Assembly: GCF_910592395.1 (NCBI RefSeq)
Contig: NC_088308.1
Coordinates: 7,269,001 to 7,333,000 of the forward strand
DNA length: 64,000 nt
Direction: 5' to 3'
Origin: Lineus longissimus
Lineage: Eukaryota > Nemertea > Pilidiophora > Heteronemertea > Lineidae
The position numbers were made by a program, and so were the translations under genes. The notes beneath the pieces are model-generated. The model was not told where the DNA came from and did no database searches. It saw only the letters and a program-made list of their open reading frames with translations. Shown here piece after piece: positions 1 to 13,255 of this stretch (position 1 is its first letter; each line of letters starts with the position of its first letter).

Positions 1-553
1 GGCTTACTTTACTTCAATAGACGTGGTAAATGTAAATTATTGTAAGGCCAAAGTTACTTAATTGCTTGTTTCTCATCGACTCATTTTTAAGATAAATTGA
101 GGGGTTTTCAAAATCCTTTAAATGCCCTATCATATGATTTAAAAAAGAACTGAAAAACAAGTTGAAATGGAAGTGGAATTGTATGACTAGAAAAGGCGTC
201 GCGCAAAAGGTTTTTTTTACTCATTGCGTGAAAAAGACCGTCTTGCATTGGCTCTAATGATTATGGCGCGTGGCATATTATCAGTATGTTCTTGTGTCGT
301 GTTATCAGGACATTCTTTTGGGGAAGTGACAGTAATGATGACCAATCGTCCCTTGTGGCAGAGGTAGACATCACATTATTTTTACTCGTAAGTGATCGAG
401 TGGCTTGGACGGCGGGACGGAAAATGATAGCGAGTTAAGATAAAGGACACTTCGAGAATAGTCGTACTGTGCGTGCGGTCCCTATTCAAAAGAGACAACT
501 CTAAAATAAGGGTTGTTGTGAAACAGCATTAAAAAACCTTTTAGGATTTTCAG
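1..553. other. non-coding flank
   Basis: AT-rich sequence with no open frame of useful length, no RNA gene and no clear repeat. Confidence 0.5.
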
Positions 554-1077
554 CCAATACAGATAAAGACGTCGAGCTTCTCAAAGACCTGGTTGCAGCA
601 GATCTTCTTGACTGGTTCAATGGGCGTTTCTTATAGAAGAGAACGTTTTGTTCTCATGGCCGGTATCATCAAGTTAGGCACGAATCTACCACAACCACAA
701 GGTGCGAAATCCTTGCCTCTATCACCAACGATGATTATTCGGCTCCCAAGACAAGAGCCAAATAAGTCACATTCCACCAGTGTACGGGAGAGATATGCCA
801 AAGCCTTTGTCATTGAACGAAGAATAATCATACTACCTTGATTGGAACCGAAGAAAAAGGAATAGATCGCCGCGAAACTATCGCCTTCATATTCGGTAAT
901 TACTTGACTACTCACGATACCTTGACAAAAGGTGACCTTATTGACAGGGTATTTGATGCTTGGGAAGAGGGCGTCTTGCAAAAGTATAGAAAATCGGTTA
1001 ATACTGCGTACAACTGTCTTCAAGAAGCATTACTAGCTTTAATCATAGCGCCCAAGAAATGTTGGTCAAAGTGCTGA
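554..1077 (+). other. possible coding remnant, unrecognised
   Basis: Two protein-like stretches lie in the same plus frame. The first (554-634) follows an acceptor-like ttttcag and reads as an amphipathic helix containing DVELLKDLVAADLLDW, then a stop. The second (838-1077) encodes about 79 helical residues including RETIAFIFGNYLTTHD and ends in KKCWSKC and a stop. The DNA between them is interrupted in this frame, and the minus strand also stays open over 631-1023, so neither strand is secure. It could be two exons of an unknown gene, a decayed gene or chance. No family recognised. Confidence 0.2.
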
Positions 1078-4000
1078 CATTGAATGCAGCCGAATATGAC
1101 TGAATCGGTATGGCATTCGGAAAACACCGGTTCCCTCGTCAAGTTTCTATTTTTAGCTTCGGCTGTCAAAGGTCGAAGACTCCTCATATATAAATATATC
1201 TCTTTATTATATTTGTAGGTACATGTATATCAACTTCATGCTTATGGTATCAGAGTCTTTGAACCAGGATATAAGTACTTTCTGGTTTTCATAGGATTCA
1301 TCCGCTGAACAGGATTTTTCAGCCAACGCGTGGCACTCTCGTTGTTGAGGCAGACATTGACAGTTATTTAAAATAACAGCATAGTCTGTAAACGTAACTG
1401 AACATCACATTGACATTATCGCTAACTGATTTCACTTTTCCACATCGTTGGTCAAACTGCCATCAGGGCTAGACGTTGTCTTACTGCAAATAACATTAAG
1501 GTATTGAATGAAAATATCATTTTTGCCTCTTCTTCTCTTAGCATGCTTCTAAAAATATCTCAGACATGGAATGAAGGCGAAGTTTTTGTTTATCACGTCT
1601 GATCAGGCGCTGATGTATAATTTACATTGTACCCACCGAGAGCGCGGCGGATGGGCAGTGATTGGATGATTTCCCGTGACAACAGCCAATCAAAGTTGCC
1701 GCAAAGACTGATCAAATAGCACTGATAACATAAAGCAGTACGGTCAAAGCATCCCTGTGGAGAGAGGTTCAGATTGGGGGCCAGACTTTGTATATTTACT
1801 CATGGCTCATACAAGGCTACAAGTTGCTTTTTGTCTGCAATAACATTTTTTTATGCTCGTTTGACAAGGGATGCATATAAACATTGCTCCGATAAAACAA
1901 CTGACACTAACTGGAAACTCGTGTTAGAACAAAGACGAAAAGCAGATGCTTTTATGATATATAAGTACATGTAACTTCAAAAGTATTAACACACTACAGT
2001 AGAGCCCAACATATTGGATTCCTGTAATGAAGTCTCGTCCGGCCGACATTGCTCTTCCCCGTACTTCAAAACTCCATATCGGACTCACGAGCACGTGATC
2101 CAAGGCAGGGATTCCAAATCAGCGGGTTGTCGCCCGAATGAGCTACATTTATTTCGCCCTTCGCGCTGGCCGATTTAGTGTGGTATCCTGACCCCGCGTG
2201 CCCGTGTCGTGTTGAAAACAGATTTGCGCAAAAAGAAAAATATCATACATTTTTAAAAATGAAATGATGCACATATTGGATATTCGGCCACGTGTTGGCA
2301 CAGATGGAAGATCAAGCTGTCGCTGTAGAAATCCTAGATCTAGTTACGCAGTGGTAACTCCTGGCATAGTTGAATCGCGGAGTTTCGAGGAGTTCTCGCC
2401 CAAATTGGCGTCAACTCGCCGTTTGGGGATCATTGCCGACTGTTGATGGTCACCTTGTCGTAGACCCCATTGCTCATTGGAACGAGGTTTTTCATTCATT
2501 CTGAAATTGTCGAATAGCCCGCAATATCATTTATATCATGCATCTTGTCTGACCGGAAAACTGAAGAATAGGAGATAAAACGCCCAATACAATCCTCAAA
2601 ACGGCACTTGTTGTTTTCGAGAACTGCCATTATCTACTCGCGGAACGCGGATGTTGGAATATCGAACTTCAAAAGAAGCCTGATACATCGTCTTAAATCA
2701 ACAGAGCCATGGATCAGTAAGTTCCTACACGGATGTAGAGCAACTTGCTCAACTTCCTACGACTAGATACTTATACCTTTGAACATTTATTTCGTCTGCA
2801 GCATTTATTCCAATATTCGTCTGGTTGTTTTTTATCGAGTTCAACAGCAAAAAGGATAATTCTATACTTTATGATTTATGGGAAAGTCCTCTCCATTTGT
2901 GATGATGAAAACCGACATTCATCATCTCAAAAAAATATTACCCAAGCGAAATCAAGAGGCCAAACCGGCCTTAAACCGGATGGGGCAAATAATGGAGTTC
3001 AGGCTACAAACGCTCCTAAATCCACCGATTTTTTCAGGCCTTTTTGGTATAGATTTTTCTGAGGTGACTGTATAGTTGCCAAAGACACCACCATTTCGTA
3101 TATTCGTGGTATTGGTGTCCGAAAATACAACGATTACTTATTCATTCGTAACTCTGTCGACCCCAGGAGATAGTCGCCTGAGCGGGCGATCCTCTTTCCG
3201 ACACTGAGTTGCTATGTTTTCTCACCTGGACATTTCACATCCGAGTCTAATGTCATGAGAGAGGTTGATCGTCAAGCTGGCCTTTCCTAATGCGCGCTCT
3301 AATTGCCTTTCTCGACTACGCCCTGCGGAGTACCTAATTCACGCGAAGTATCAAGAATGCAACTTTCGCCTCTGGCAAGTGTATTCTTTTGAAGACTTAA
3401 GGTTTAATGATTTTGAAGACTTATGAGTGATGTCATTGTTTGTTCTTCTATGATTGCTAATGAACATTAGGGCAATCTAGGACAATTGTACCAATCTACT
3501 GTTTGAGTTGAACCGATGACGAACATCGAGAAACATTGCTTTCCTCAAAACAATAAATAGATTCATTGCCTCATCAATTAATTCTTCGCTAATCAAAGCT
3601 TATTTTCAAGTTCACTTGTCAGAGGATTGCTTGGTTTAGGGGCACACCCACCAAAGAGTTTGGATAGCCCCGAACTCAAGAAATGATTTAGGCTTATCGG
3701 ATGAGTAAATAAAATCGATTACGCGCAGATCCTGATGGTTGTTTTGCAAATGTTTGAAGGAGGGCTCATTCCCATTTATTCCTAGCTTGTTTCTTTTACA
3801 TGTTGTAAGAGCTCGTTTTTGCTTTGATCGGAATTTGTGTTGATAAATAGGAGTGTATCATGTATTATCATAGTATAAGATGCCAAAACCAACTAGTAAT
3901 CAACTAGAAATTTTTGATGGCAGAGAGAATAACCTAATACAAATTGCTTGAAGAATGTTGTGTCAAGAGACTTGTTCACATATTGTCCAATCAGAAGCGC

Positions 4001-7000
4001 GCAATCCTGCTTCTTCGGCGTTGTCTCAAATTTCTACCAATCACAAGGGAGTCTTATTGGTAAATTATCAGAATGAGTCGAATTTGCTTACGGTAAGGTG
4101 TGATCCCGGGGGTAATCACAGCCAGACGGTTCCAGGCTGTTTGATTACGCGACCTGATGGGCTAAACACACCCGGAGTCTTCCCTCGAGGTCTCACCTAA
4201 TTGGTTTGTTATTGGGAAAGACGCACCGCACCCTATTACCAGTATCGATTCGTGTTTTTTACCCTTCAACAATATGAAGCAGCTGGAGGATAGACCAATA
4301 TCATGACACACATGTCTTTGTTTTCAGTACACCCTGGAGCGAAAGATTGGAAAACGTTGGCATAAGAATCGTGACAATTGGCCAGTGTAGAAATACACGA
4401 ATGTTATTGCTATTGGATGGTGAAAATGACATCCCACGACCGGACACATGACATCATTTGGCCAATGATGTGCTTTCAATGGAGGAAACACAGAAAAACG
4501 TATCAATATATATTTCAGCCTTCCCGAAAAATGACCACTGGTGAATCAATTAACAACGGCAATTCTCAAAAACGTTGCACCGGCATGATTTTGAAGCGTG
4601 AACTTTCTTATAATACAACGTATATCGACAAAATCTATTTCCCATTGGTTGAAACAAAGCCTTTGCGTGAGGCCTGTTTGAATCAAACATGCCGTCAAGT
4701 CCACTGGAAATGTATGATCCCGTGCCAGGTTCGCGTCTTGAACACTTATGAGTTCGTTTCGTGTTTGGTACTCTGACCACCCAAGTGCGTTGTGAAGCAT
4801 TTCATGTATTTTGCCCGTTCTAACATGAGATGAAACTTCTACAAATTCGTCGCTCTACAAAATCATCCATATGAAGTTTTTTTCAATCTTCAAACAGTTT
4901 TACGTTTACAGCATCGCTGGCAATATTTACATCGTTTTTACTGCGAGATCGGTTTTGATAGAGCGCACTGAACACGAGGCTATAGCGCAGATGAATCTAT
5001 GACACCGAGATGTATCATCCTTCAAGCGAACCATAGAATCAACGCCCGTACCGAAACAGATTTCAAAGCAATAATCACTTGCTAAAATGAAAACCTTTGT
5101 TGAAATGTGATAGTGTGTAAGTTATCGGTTTTGAAGTTATCACTGGTGTTTTATATATATCAAGTGTAGGTTAGAGGGTTGGGCGTTTATTGTTAAGGTT
5201 GGTAATAACACACCAAAAACTTTCCAGAACTGAACAAGTGCCAGCCGCTGAAATTTTCCATCGAAGTGACTTGATTTGATCGACGAATGTTTGACTATTT
5301 TGCAACTCTTCGATATCAAACCAAGATAAAACTACACCAACACCCCATAATTACGGACTACATTTGGCAAGGGAAAAGAGGTTTCAATGATCTCATACAA
5401 TGAGGAACCGGCGCGATTTATCCGCCACGTGGCGCTGCAATCGATCACACCAAAACTCTCCATTTCCAATGCATTGTCATGTTATTTCTGAACCCGAAAA
5501 CGATCGCTTATTTTCGACCGATTTCGGCGACGTTTGCATCTTCCTGTTTTAAATCTATTGAGCTATCAGTTTCTTAAGATAATTTTGCGGAAAATATGCG
5601 CGATGCCAGTTATTGGGCACGTTTTCTGTTGTTGAAATCCTGTGCAAAAATGTACGCAATAGTTTCCCGTGATTGACCTCATGCGACGTCAACAGACCAG
5701 AAAATGACGTCATGGCGTCAGAAGGTACGATCGATTGTGGCGCCGCCACTGGCATTTATCTTAACGCCGGTTCCTCATTGAACCTTCTTCATATACAAGT
5801 ACAGCTATAGAATGAAGGAGAATGACTTTTTGCCACTCGCCCTTCAACCTGATAAGTAAGAAAAACGTCGTCTCTTTCCAAATAAGCAGTATACATGTAG
5901 TATGAAACATAATTATATACCATAATCGATATATTTTTTTCCAATGGTGTCTAATATTTTTGGAGCGGGTTCAGCATCTCAATCGTCACAGTGCTGCCGG
6001 GTAGGACGGCATAACGGCATAGTGATAACATAAAATGATCGAGAGTATTAGAACAACGTTTCTCCAATTTTACACTGTTTTTAATTGTGCACGATTCCCA
6101 ATTGTCATCATTTCGATTATTTGCTCAGCACACAGACCATATCTCAAGCACCTTGTGGTTATTATCAGATGTCGTTTTTCTCGCGGAATTCTGTTTTTTT
6201 ATTATCGTGTCGACGATCTATAGTCGAAGTTTCAGATGCAATTTTCACATAAATGATGTTCCACTGTCCTACTGTTGAGCGGATACCATGACTCATTTAT
6301 GGTTCTGAGATGTATAACCTCTTTACTTGCTCTATACTTGTTTAGAAAGGTGTCCAGGGCAAACAATTCTATCCAGCAAGAGTAAATTAATAACATGGAG
6401 TTTTGTAATATCTCGAAGGAACTGGTACGTTGGTGTTCAGGTAAGGGTTATTTGCGGTAAATAGACCCGGGGACGATACCGTGTAACTCAATATCAATTC
6501 GTGCGTTTCATTACACTTTCGGTCGGGACCCGGTGTGCAGGGATCAAATACCGAGTTGCGTCAGGTCTTGGCCGGACAAACAAAGGATTCTCTGTACGTT
6601 ACACTACAGTATGAGATCCAATTGACTCGCTTGTTGCGTAACAAACTCAACAATATTGGGAAAAAAGGATTTCGTGTTGCATCTAGTTAGAGTATTTTCT
6701 TACAGGCGAATTTACATTATTCGATAAACACGAGACACCGTATTTAAAGAAGCTGGGAAGAAATTCAACACAACCGCCACTGATTGGCCGCACCGTTTCT
6801 TTAATGATTAGCTACAACACTTCATTTGCTAATTCCTTGGTATCGATTTCGCAGTTCTGAAAAGAAGAGGCGCCGGGTAGATTCCTTTCATTCAGTTCGC
6901 ATGACGCCATCATGGTGTTGTTTTTTCAATGTCGATAAACTTACGACTCGATCCATCCCGGCCGCCAGGTTCTCTGTACATTTCGACATACATGTTATGA

Positions 7001-7342
7001 CTTTATCCCGATTGGTTTAAACCTGGAATCTTTCAACTTCGAAGCATGAAATTTAGAGTAGGTTAACAATCTAACACGTAAACCCTTTTATCACTTTTTC
7101 GGCCGACTGAGTTATGCCAATTCGGGTGATCTCAAGCTAAACGACTGAAATCTTTGGCGGCAAATCGCAGTTAGGGGATCCGATCCTTGCCTGCCTGGAG
7201 AACAGCTGGTCTAATCATCAGATTTACCTGAATATCTGGAACAGAGAAACCAATTCAAGTGCAAAGCCGATTCCCGATATACCATTTACCGTCAATACTA
7301 GCCTAACATGAAAATGCTTTAATCTTGTGTCTAATTCTCTAG
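1078..7342. other. intergenic, no supported gene
   Basis: Six kilobases with only short, shadow-like ORFs and no domain I can name. A single CAGTAGAGCCC word near 1998 resembles the end of a pogo-type transposon but has no partner. Confidence 0.45.
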
Positions 7343-7467
7343 TTCAAGTATATCTGATCAAACAGTTTGAAGCAGATGGCGGAAACATCATCGCTCTTGG
7401 TGAGATCAAGGAGGCTGTTGAAACAGTCAGTGCATTAATCCTTGGCGCTGAGTTCAGAGCCGAATGA
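7343..7467 (+). CDS. candidate terminal exon, unknown protein
   Basis: A pyrimidine-rich stretch ending tctctag precedes an open run of about 40 codons that reads QVYLIKQFEADGG, continues GEIKEAVETVSALILG and ends at TGA (7465-7467). Composition and helix pattern look protein-like, but no upstream exon was found within several kilobases and no family is recognised. Confidence 0.22.
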
Positions 7468-8644
7468 ATATCACTTAAGTCGCGGGAAAATGGGAGTGGG
7501 CGAAAAATTCAAAAACGCTGTGATTCGTCGTGACAATATTTCAGGGAAAAAAATCAAAATATGAATTTGGCGGTGACTTCAAATGATCATCAAGGTCCCA
7601 CAAATATAGATTGAAAAGCTGACATACCGACTTTAATCACGGACATGGACACCACCCAGACAACAAAATTCTGGGACTCGGTGTCGGAACTCTAGGACAG
7701 CCGACTTCGTTACCGAAAACAGACTGGCCGTGTCTATAGCGTGCATCTCAATGAATATTTATTCATATTTATTCCGAACGCAGAAGCAGAAGACTCTATC
7801 AGCAAGACGCGAATGAGAGAGCACGAGTTATGATGATACAATGTATTAAACGGAAATTAAACATTCCGTGATAGGTTACCAGTGACAAATAGATCTCCTC
7901 ATATCTAAGACTAGGACTGTGTATCATTGCTTTGGTTGCTTTGACGGCCGGGCTACTGTTTTCTCATTTGAAAGGATTATAGCTACAAATCAACAACGTA
8001 TATGTGTCCATGTAGTTTCTTATAAGGAACTTTCCGCCAAGTCCTTTCATCTGAATACATCATAGGGTAAAGGAAGAGTGCTGAAGAGATGCGTCGCCCA
8101 GGGACACCATCATTACGCCACATCAAATACGTCACACACAAATGAGAACAATTACACGAAATTACCCATAAATTACAAGGCTACTTATAGTTAAGTGAGT
8201 ACGATATTACTACACCTGTTCATGTTGTCAATAACGTGTAACCTTATCTCAGGGAATTACCGTTATTACCACTAATTACCACAATCCACGTCCTTAGGTA
8301 TCTCAATTTAAAGATGATAAGCGGAATCAGTGATTGTGCACGGAGTATCGGAGACTGACGCAAGGTGTGACGGGTCCCGTTCGCGGAGAGTTTGATAGAC
8401 TTGTTTAGTAGCAGTGCCTTCATTAGGGTCTAATTAGCGCAAGATGTCTTGCTAAGTGCTCAAATTAATGAAAATCTAAAGGATAAATTAATTCACCACA
8501 GGGGATAAGCAGTCGTATTTATATAATTAAACTAGTGGCAGCAGAGATGAAGTTCATGTTGGGATTTACCGTTCGTTTTTTGTACTCATCTCAGTACCCA
8601 AAATAAGCGACCAGGAATACCTTCATCGTTACCAAATCTCACCA

Positions 8645-8908
8645 TTTGGTCGATGCCGTGGTCTGAAGACCGTCATAGAAGAGCTTGGAAAGGGCTTAAG
8701 CATGGGGGTGGCGGTGGTTGTAGACGGTCGGTAGTGGACTGTGGCCTTCAGAGCATTGAGAGGCAGTACAAAAACCTATTGTTTGATACAAAGCCGACTA
8801 ACCGTAATGGACCTTGATAAGTCATTTTTAACCTCCACTACTGGCCGTATACACCCCCTTCCTTTCCAAGCTCTTCTACATGTATGACGGCCTCCACGGC
8901 GACCATCT
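8645..8908. mobile_element. foldback element / MITE-like hairpin
   Basis: The left arm (from 8645) and the reverse complement of the right arm (to 8908) share GAAGAGCTTGGAAAGG. On both sides they also share GGTCG, CCGTGG and CCGTCATA, and further in, an imperfect match around GTAGTGGA. The arms are about 90-110 bp, broken by small indels such as an extra catgta in the right arm, around a loop of about 90 bp. No ORF lies inside. This is the structure of a non-autonomous foldback DNA transposon; target-site duplication was not established. Confidence 0.6.
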
Positions 8909-11240
8909 CATACAATCGCCTCAAACGCCCACAGGCGGCCTCGTACCTCTAAAGTTCATGTAAGGCGTTGTCAGTCATTTCACGAAATCTGACGTTTCTC
9001 AGATATTACGTGGATTCGGCACAAATCAATTTAAGTCGAGAGTCTGGCAGGTTAATGGATTAACCTGTGAGTTTCGATGTGCACAGTGGTCACACATCAT
9101 CATCAAATGTGTCGATACAAAACAATAAGAAGGACAAGCATTAGGCAGATCAAATCATAAATCATTACAAATGCAACAAGGAACAACGTCATCCGCGTCT
9201 CTAAGGACAAGTGTCACGTACCTGTACTCAACTGTATATGAGCAAATGATCGGGCAAAACGTATCATAATGATTGTATCTGCCGGACACATCATGATCAC
9301 CGGTGGCAGTTACATTATACGTATTTGTGTTAACACGTGTCATTTATCTGTACGCCTACACCCGCCATATCAAGTACATCTGTGAGTAAATACCAATAGA
9401 TAGACGGGATAAATGAGACTATAACATAGAATATCATGAGAAGGTCAGAGATGGTGTAGTAATAACTCGGAAGGACACTGCCCTACTTTTGCGGTATCTT
9501 TATGTTTTATTGCGAACTGGAATGCCGTCTCAGCTTTATGCAAAGTGGACGGTGACGTCATGTTTCTGATGAGCAATCAGCTATCAGTAATCTTTACTTG
9601 CTAAATCGGCTGGAAGGCCCAATAAAAGACACGATGGTAATGAAATGTACGTTTGTTACTTAATCTAAAGAGTCACATTCGGACAGAGAAAACGTTACGT
9701 TTTCCTGAAATCACTTGTTGTTTTTATCAGAAGTAATAATTTTCCCCTCTGGAATCAAAGCACATCAACAATGAAGCTGTAACTAGTAGGCCATAAGTGT
9801 AACTCAGCAGTACTTTTGCATGAGATATCTTTGGACCCGGTTGGTCAAAAGCAGAAATAGCACGTTGTTTTCAACGGTTGCGTTGAGTATCCCTTAAGAC
9901 GTTATCTCTTTCAGCTGATCGCATTAAAATATTTCAACCAACTTGGTTTATGAACAGCCCAGCCCTGCCTTTCCTTATTCTTCAATTTACAAAAGTGGAT
10001 TTTCTTCTTCTGAATAAGCCAATCGAGATAAAGCTCAATGCTTTCTGACTTTGCGATATATCATATTGAAGTATTGGTCCTTATGTGACCCTACTGAGAT
10101 GGTGATGGCTTCAAAATCAATAAAGTTACTGCAATGATATTGATAGATTTGGGTCACATTTGGTGCTCGCTATGCTGTGACAGGTACCATCATTAATGAA
10201 ATTGCATGGAACATCTCCTAAAGTCATAAATGGAATAAAAACTCTTGACTTTTGACTATCATTTAGAAGCGTTTCAATAAATGGCGGAACGCCTACCACA
10301 GCATCCTGATACTCCATTTAGACGTAGCCGGGAGAGGATGCGAAACCTTTGGTGACAAGATGCTGCCACGGCGGTGCTGCAGTTGCATTTGTTTTTTAAA
10401 GGCCAAGTATTGAACAAAAAAGCCATACAGAAATAATACACGTTTGTTTTAGGTTTTTCATGTTAGCAAGATGAAAGAGAGGATAATAACGCATAGGAAG
10501 GGATCAGCCATAGCAAAAAGAACGGGAACATTCCCAGTATAGGGACTTACATGTAGAACAGCTAGAATATATCTTACCTTTTATGATACAGAACATTAAC
10601 AAAAAAGTCGATTGCAGACTTAGTTCACCCAAAAATGAATTGCCCTTGTCGACAAATAAAAGAAGATAACATACGTGTGATATTTGTAAAGGAACCATTT
10701 CTTTTGCAGTTATGAAAAATCGCCGGCCATTTATTTTATGTACAATGTCAGTAGCTTACAGGAACATATCCCCGCTTTTAGCAGTAACTATCTCATTTCA
10801 GGACCCCCTCAAACTTGCGTTCTTCAAATTACCAATATGGGTGGCTAACTATTCTGCTCACGTCAAACCACTATGAATGGAGCAGATGAGAACATCGACA
10901 TTAACGGTTAAACTGCTAATTAGTCGCCCACTACTTTCCAGCGTCAAACATAATCCATGTTCTTCAAAGGACATGAATGATTCGCAATCAGCAAGGTACG
11001 ACCTGGCTTATTCACCAAAGTTAAGGCATGCCTTTGTCCATTAGAATATCAATTACAACTTGAAATTAAATTTGAAATCATCAATCATGTAAATGTGTAT
11101 TGAATCTATGAATAGATATAAATAATGATGTTGTGTAGACCGATAACGAATCACTTTACTCGGTTTTGACGCCGGCATGTCTCGTTACTACCGCACAAGG
11201 ACCTTGATTATTTCTAAATGCCAGCGGGACACACGTGAAC
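8909..11240. other. intergenic, nothing recognised
   Basis: No supported gene, RNA or repeat; short ORFs here have no protein-like features. Confidence 0.45.
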
Positions 11241-11372
11241 TAGGGAGTTTTCACAAAGTTCCCGAAACGTCCTCGTGAACGCCTATCCCATAGTTCGAGT
11301 TCGTTATCAGGAGGTCATACAATGAGACAGGCGTTCACATCAGCGTTTCGGCGATTTGCGAAGACTCCCTAA
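11241..11372. mobile_element. short inverted-repeat element (MITE-like)
   Basis: A compact hairpin: the left arm begins TAGGGAGTTTTCACAAA and the right arm, reverse-complemented, begins TAGGGAGTCTTCGCAAA. Both continue through CGAAACG and GTGAACGCCT, giving arms of about 49 bp with roughly 78% identity around a loop of about 35 bp. There is no coding capacity. The termini resemble those of hAT-type MITEs, but no 8-bp duplication is visible at the edges, so the superfamily is open. Confidence 0.6.
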
Positions 11373-12999
11373 TCCAGAGAATTACATGTACATTGCTTAA
11401 TGTCATGTGTTGGCCTATGGTTAGCGCTATGAGTATAGTTTTTTTATGATATTCGGTCAAGTACTATAAGCGAGGTGTCGAAGACAGTGTTAAAAGTGTT
11501 AGTTGTCATAATAAATAAACGATTACTTGCTTATAACTTGCAAATCTTATAATTCTGTTATTTTCTACTTCGAAATAGATATCTTATTGTAGCGGAGAGG
11601 ATGTTATCAGACAGAAGGCAGAAGAAATCCAATATCAAATTTAAAAACGCCACTGATGCAACAAGCGGACGTATGTTATCATGATAATACAGATGGTAGA
11701 ATTTTATAAAATTGCATATTTATTGCGAATTGCATATTTAATCAAAGCCCACTCTTTAAAATACGGAAAGAGATGGATGTGATGCTGAGATCAATCGCAG
11801 AAATATTTCTATCGGGTGTACAAATTAGTCTTTCTCGTTACGCTCAACAAAGCAGCTTTTCAGGGAGCAGTCTGCCCTAAATTTTTCTTATTTCTATGGT
11901 ATGAGTTTTAAGATTAAAAATTCAAAAGAATCAATAGTGATAGGGTTCGATGACTTTGAGGGTGGTTGTGAGAACGGTGAACTGAAATAAGACATGATAT
12001 AACCCCCCCTCCCCCCCCCCCCCCCCCCAAAAACCCTCCAGTTTTGCGAAAAGTTTCGGACGGACGAGAAACAGTTTTACCTGGCCTAATATACCTCACA
12101 TAACGGGCCATAGCGATGTCTGTCGTGATGGATAATTCTTGGATGGCAGAACCCAGGTTGATATCTTTTGTATGAATTGGGGGAAAAATTCGCCGTTGAT
12201 TTTTACTGCAACATCGATGGTTGGTATTTTTCATCGCTTCCGTGATAAGCAATAACATTGGCGCTTCTGTCACAAACAATAAGATTACACGTGGATGGTT
12301 TGAACTTGATGCGGAAAGACAACTTCAGGAGAAAAAGCGGAATTCGTTATCGAGTCCAGCCATCGGACGGCAATTTCTAAGGAGAGATGACGCGATTAAC
12401 TTATCTTTGGCGAGAATAATGGAATCGGGCGATTGCACGTTCACCTGTCACGATGATTAAGTCATGGAACGGCGGTCAGCCAGGCATGGGCAACAGGGCT
12501 CGTGAGTGGAATCTTATTCTAGGCGCTCAAGTCCGAACATAATTTAGGCGGTGCAATGTATTCCTCTCCCAGAGGAATTGTCTGCGATTGTTCGATTATG
12601 GATTTCAAGACTGACCAATGAACACGGGATCATGATCTGTATCGGCCATTCCCGAGGGACTAACCCAACCATTTTAAATTCAGGCGATGTGCGAGTAAAT
12701 TTACATGTCCCCCTCTTGGAGAAAATATTTCCCTCACATTGTTTGCCGACGTATTAAAGTGTATGTCGATAGCAACCGATGGCGCTAGATTAAGATCTTA
12801 CTGAGAGAATATATCTTTCCAAGACTTTTTCGCCAAGGTTCACGATCCCTTCTGGAGGTAGACCCCTGTACCTGTTATCAGCAGTTATGATTAACTGATG
12901 CTGTTATTTAGCCTTACCTGTATGTCATCAAATTGGATGAGACGAGAGAAAAAAACACGTCTCAGTGAGGGACGGGTCTTCTGGCCACATCGCCAGGCC
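11373..12999. other. intergenic with poly-C tract
   Basis: Mostly featureless. A near-pure C run occupies about 12003-12028. One weak minus-strand exon candidate (12081-12164) is listed separately. Confidence 0.4.
12081..12164 (-). CDS. weak orphan exon candidate
   Basis: On the minus strand an acceptor-like caaaag is followed by an open run containing DINLGSAIQELS and MARYVRYIRP, ending at a good donor (CCAG|GTAAAA). The ARYVR word recalls the last strand of F5/8-type (discoidin) domains, but the exon is only 84 nt, the acceptor is poor and no partner exons were found. Confidence 0.18.
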
Positions 13000-13255
13000 A
13001 GGCTCTATCACCAGTTTGGAGAGAGAAGAACAAGTTGCTATATATCCCGACTAAGAACTGGGCACTGCTGAATCAACAATCACCTGAAAATGCTGGGCCT
13101 ACTTGACTCTGTCGAGGAGGAGGAGGCGGAAAAGCATCAGCACCAGCTCCGCACTGTCGTGGACCAAGTATTTCATCTCAAAAGGATCCTCCTTCGATGT
13201 TATATAATATTTGTAATTATCAAGAATAAATAAAGACTTTTCTTTCTCAATAAAT
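13000..13255 (+). mobile_element. decayed non-LTR retrotransposon 3' end
   Basis: The plus strand reads SRLRTGHC, then an in-frame stop, then NNHLKMLGLLDS. The pattern RLRTGHC...N.HL......DS is typical of the region after the RNase H domain in several LINE clades. The stop codon inside the motif shows that the copy is dead. The remainder runs into an AT-rich tail with overlapping aataaa words near 13225. Family assignment rests on this short motif only. Confidence 0.38.

Noticed and set aside
631-1023. 130-codon open minus frame
   Set aside because: No domain, no splice signals, and it is antisense to an equally protein-like plus frame.
4378-4776. 132-codon plus ORF
   Set aside because: Composition is irregular, without motif or splice context; opposed minus ORFs overlap it.
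11914-12279. 121-codon minus ORF ending near a poly-C/G run
   Set aside because: The glycine run is a translated homopolymer; only a short internal stretch was kept as a weak exon candidate.
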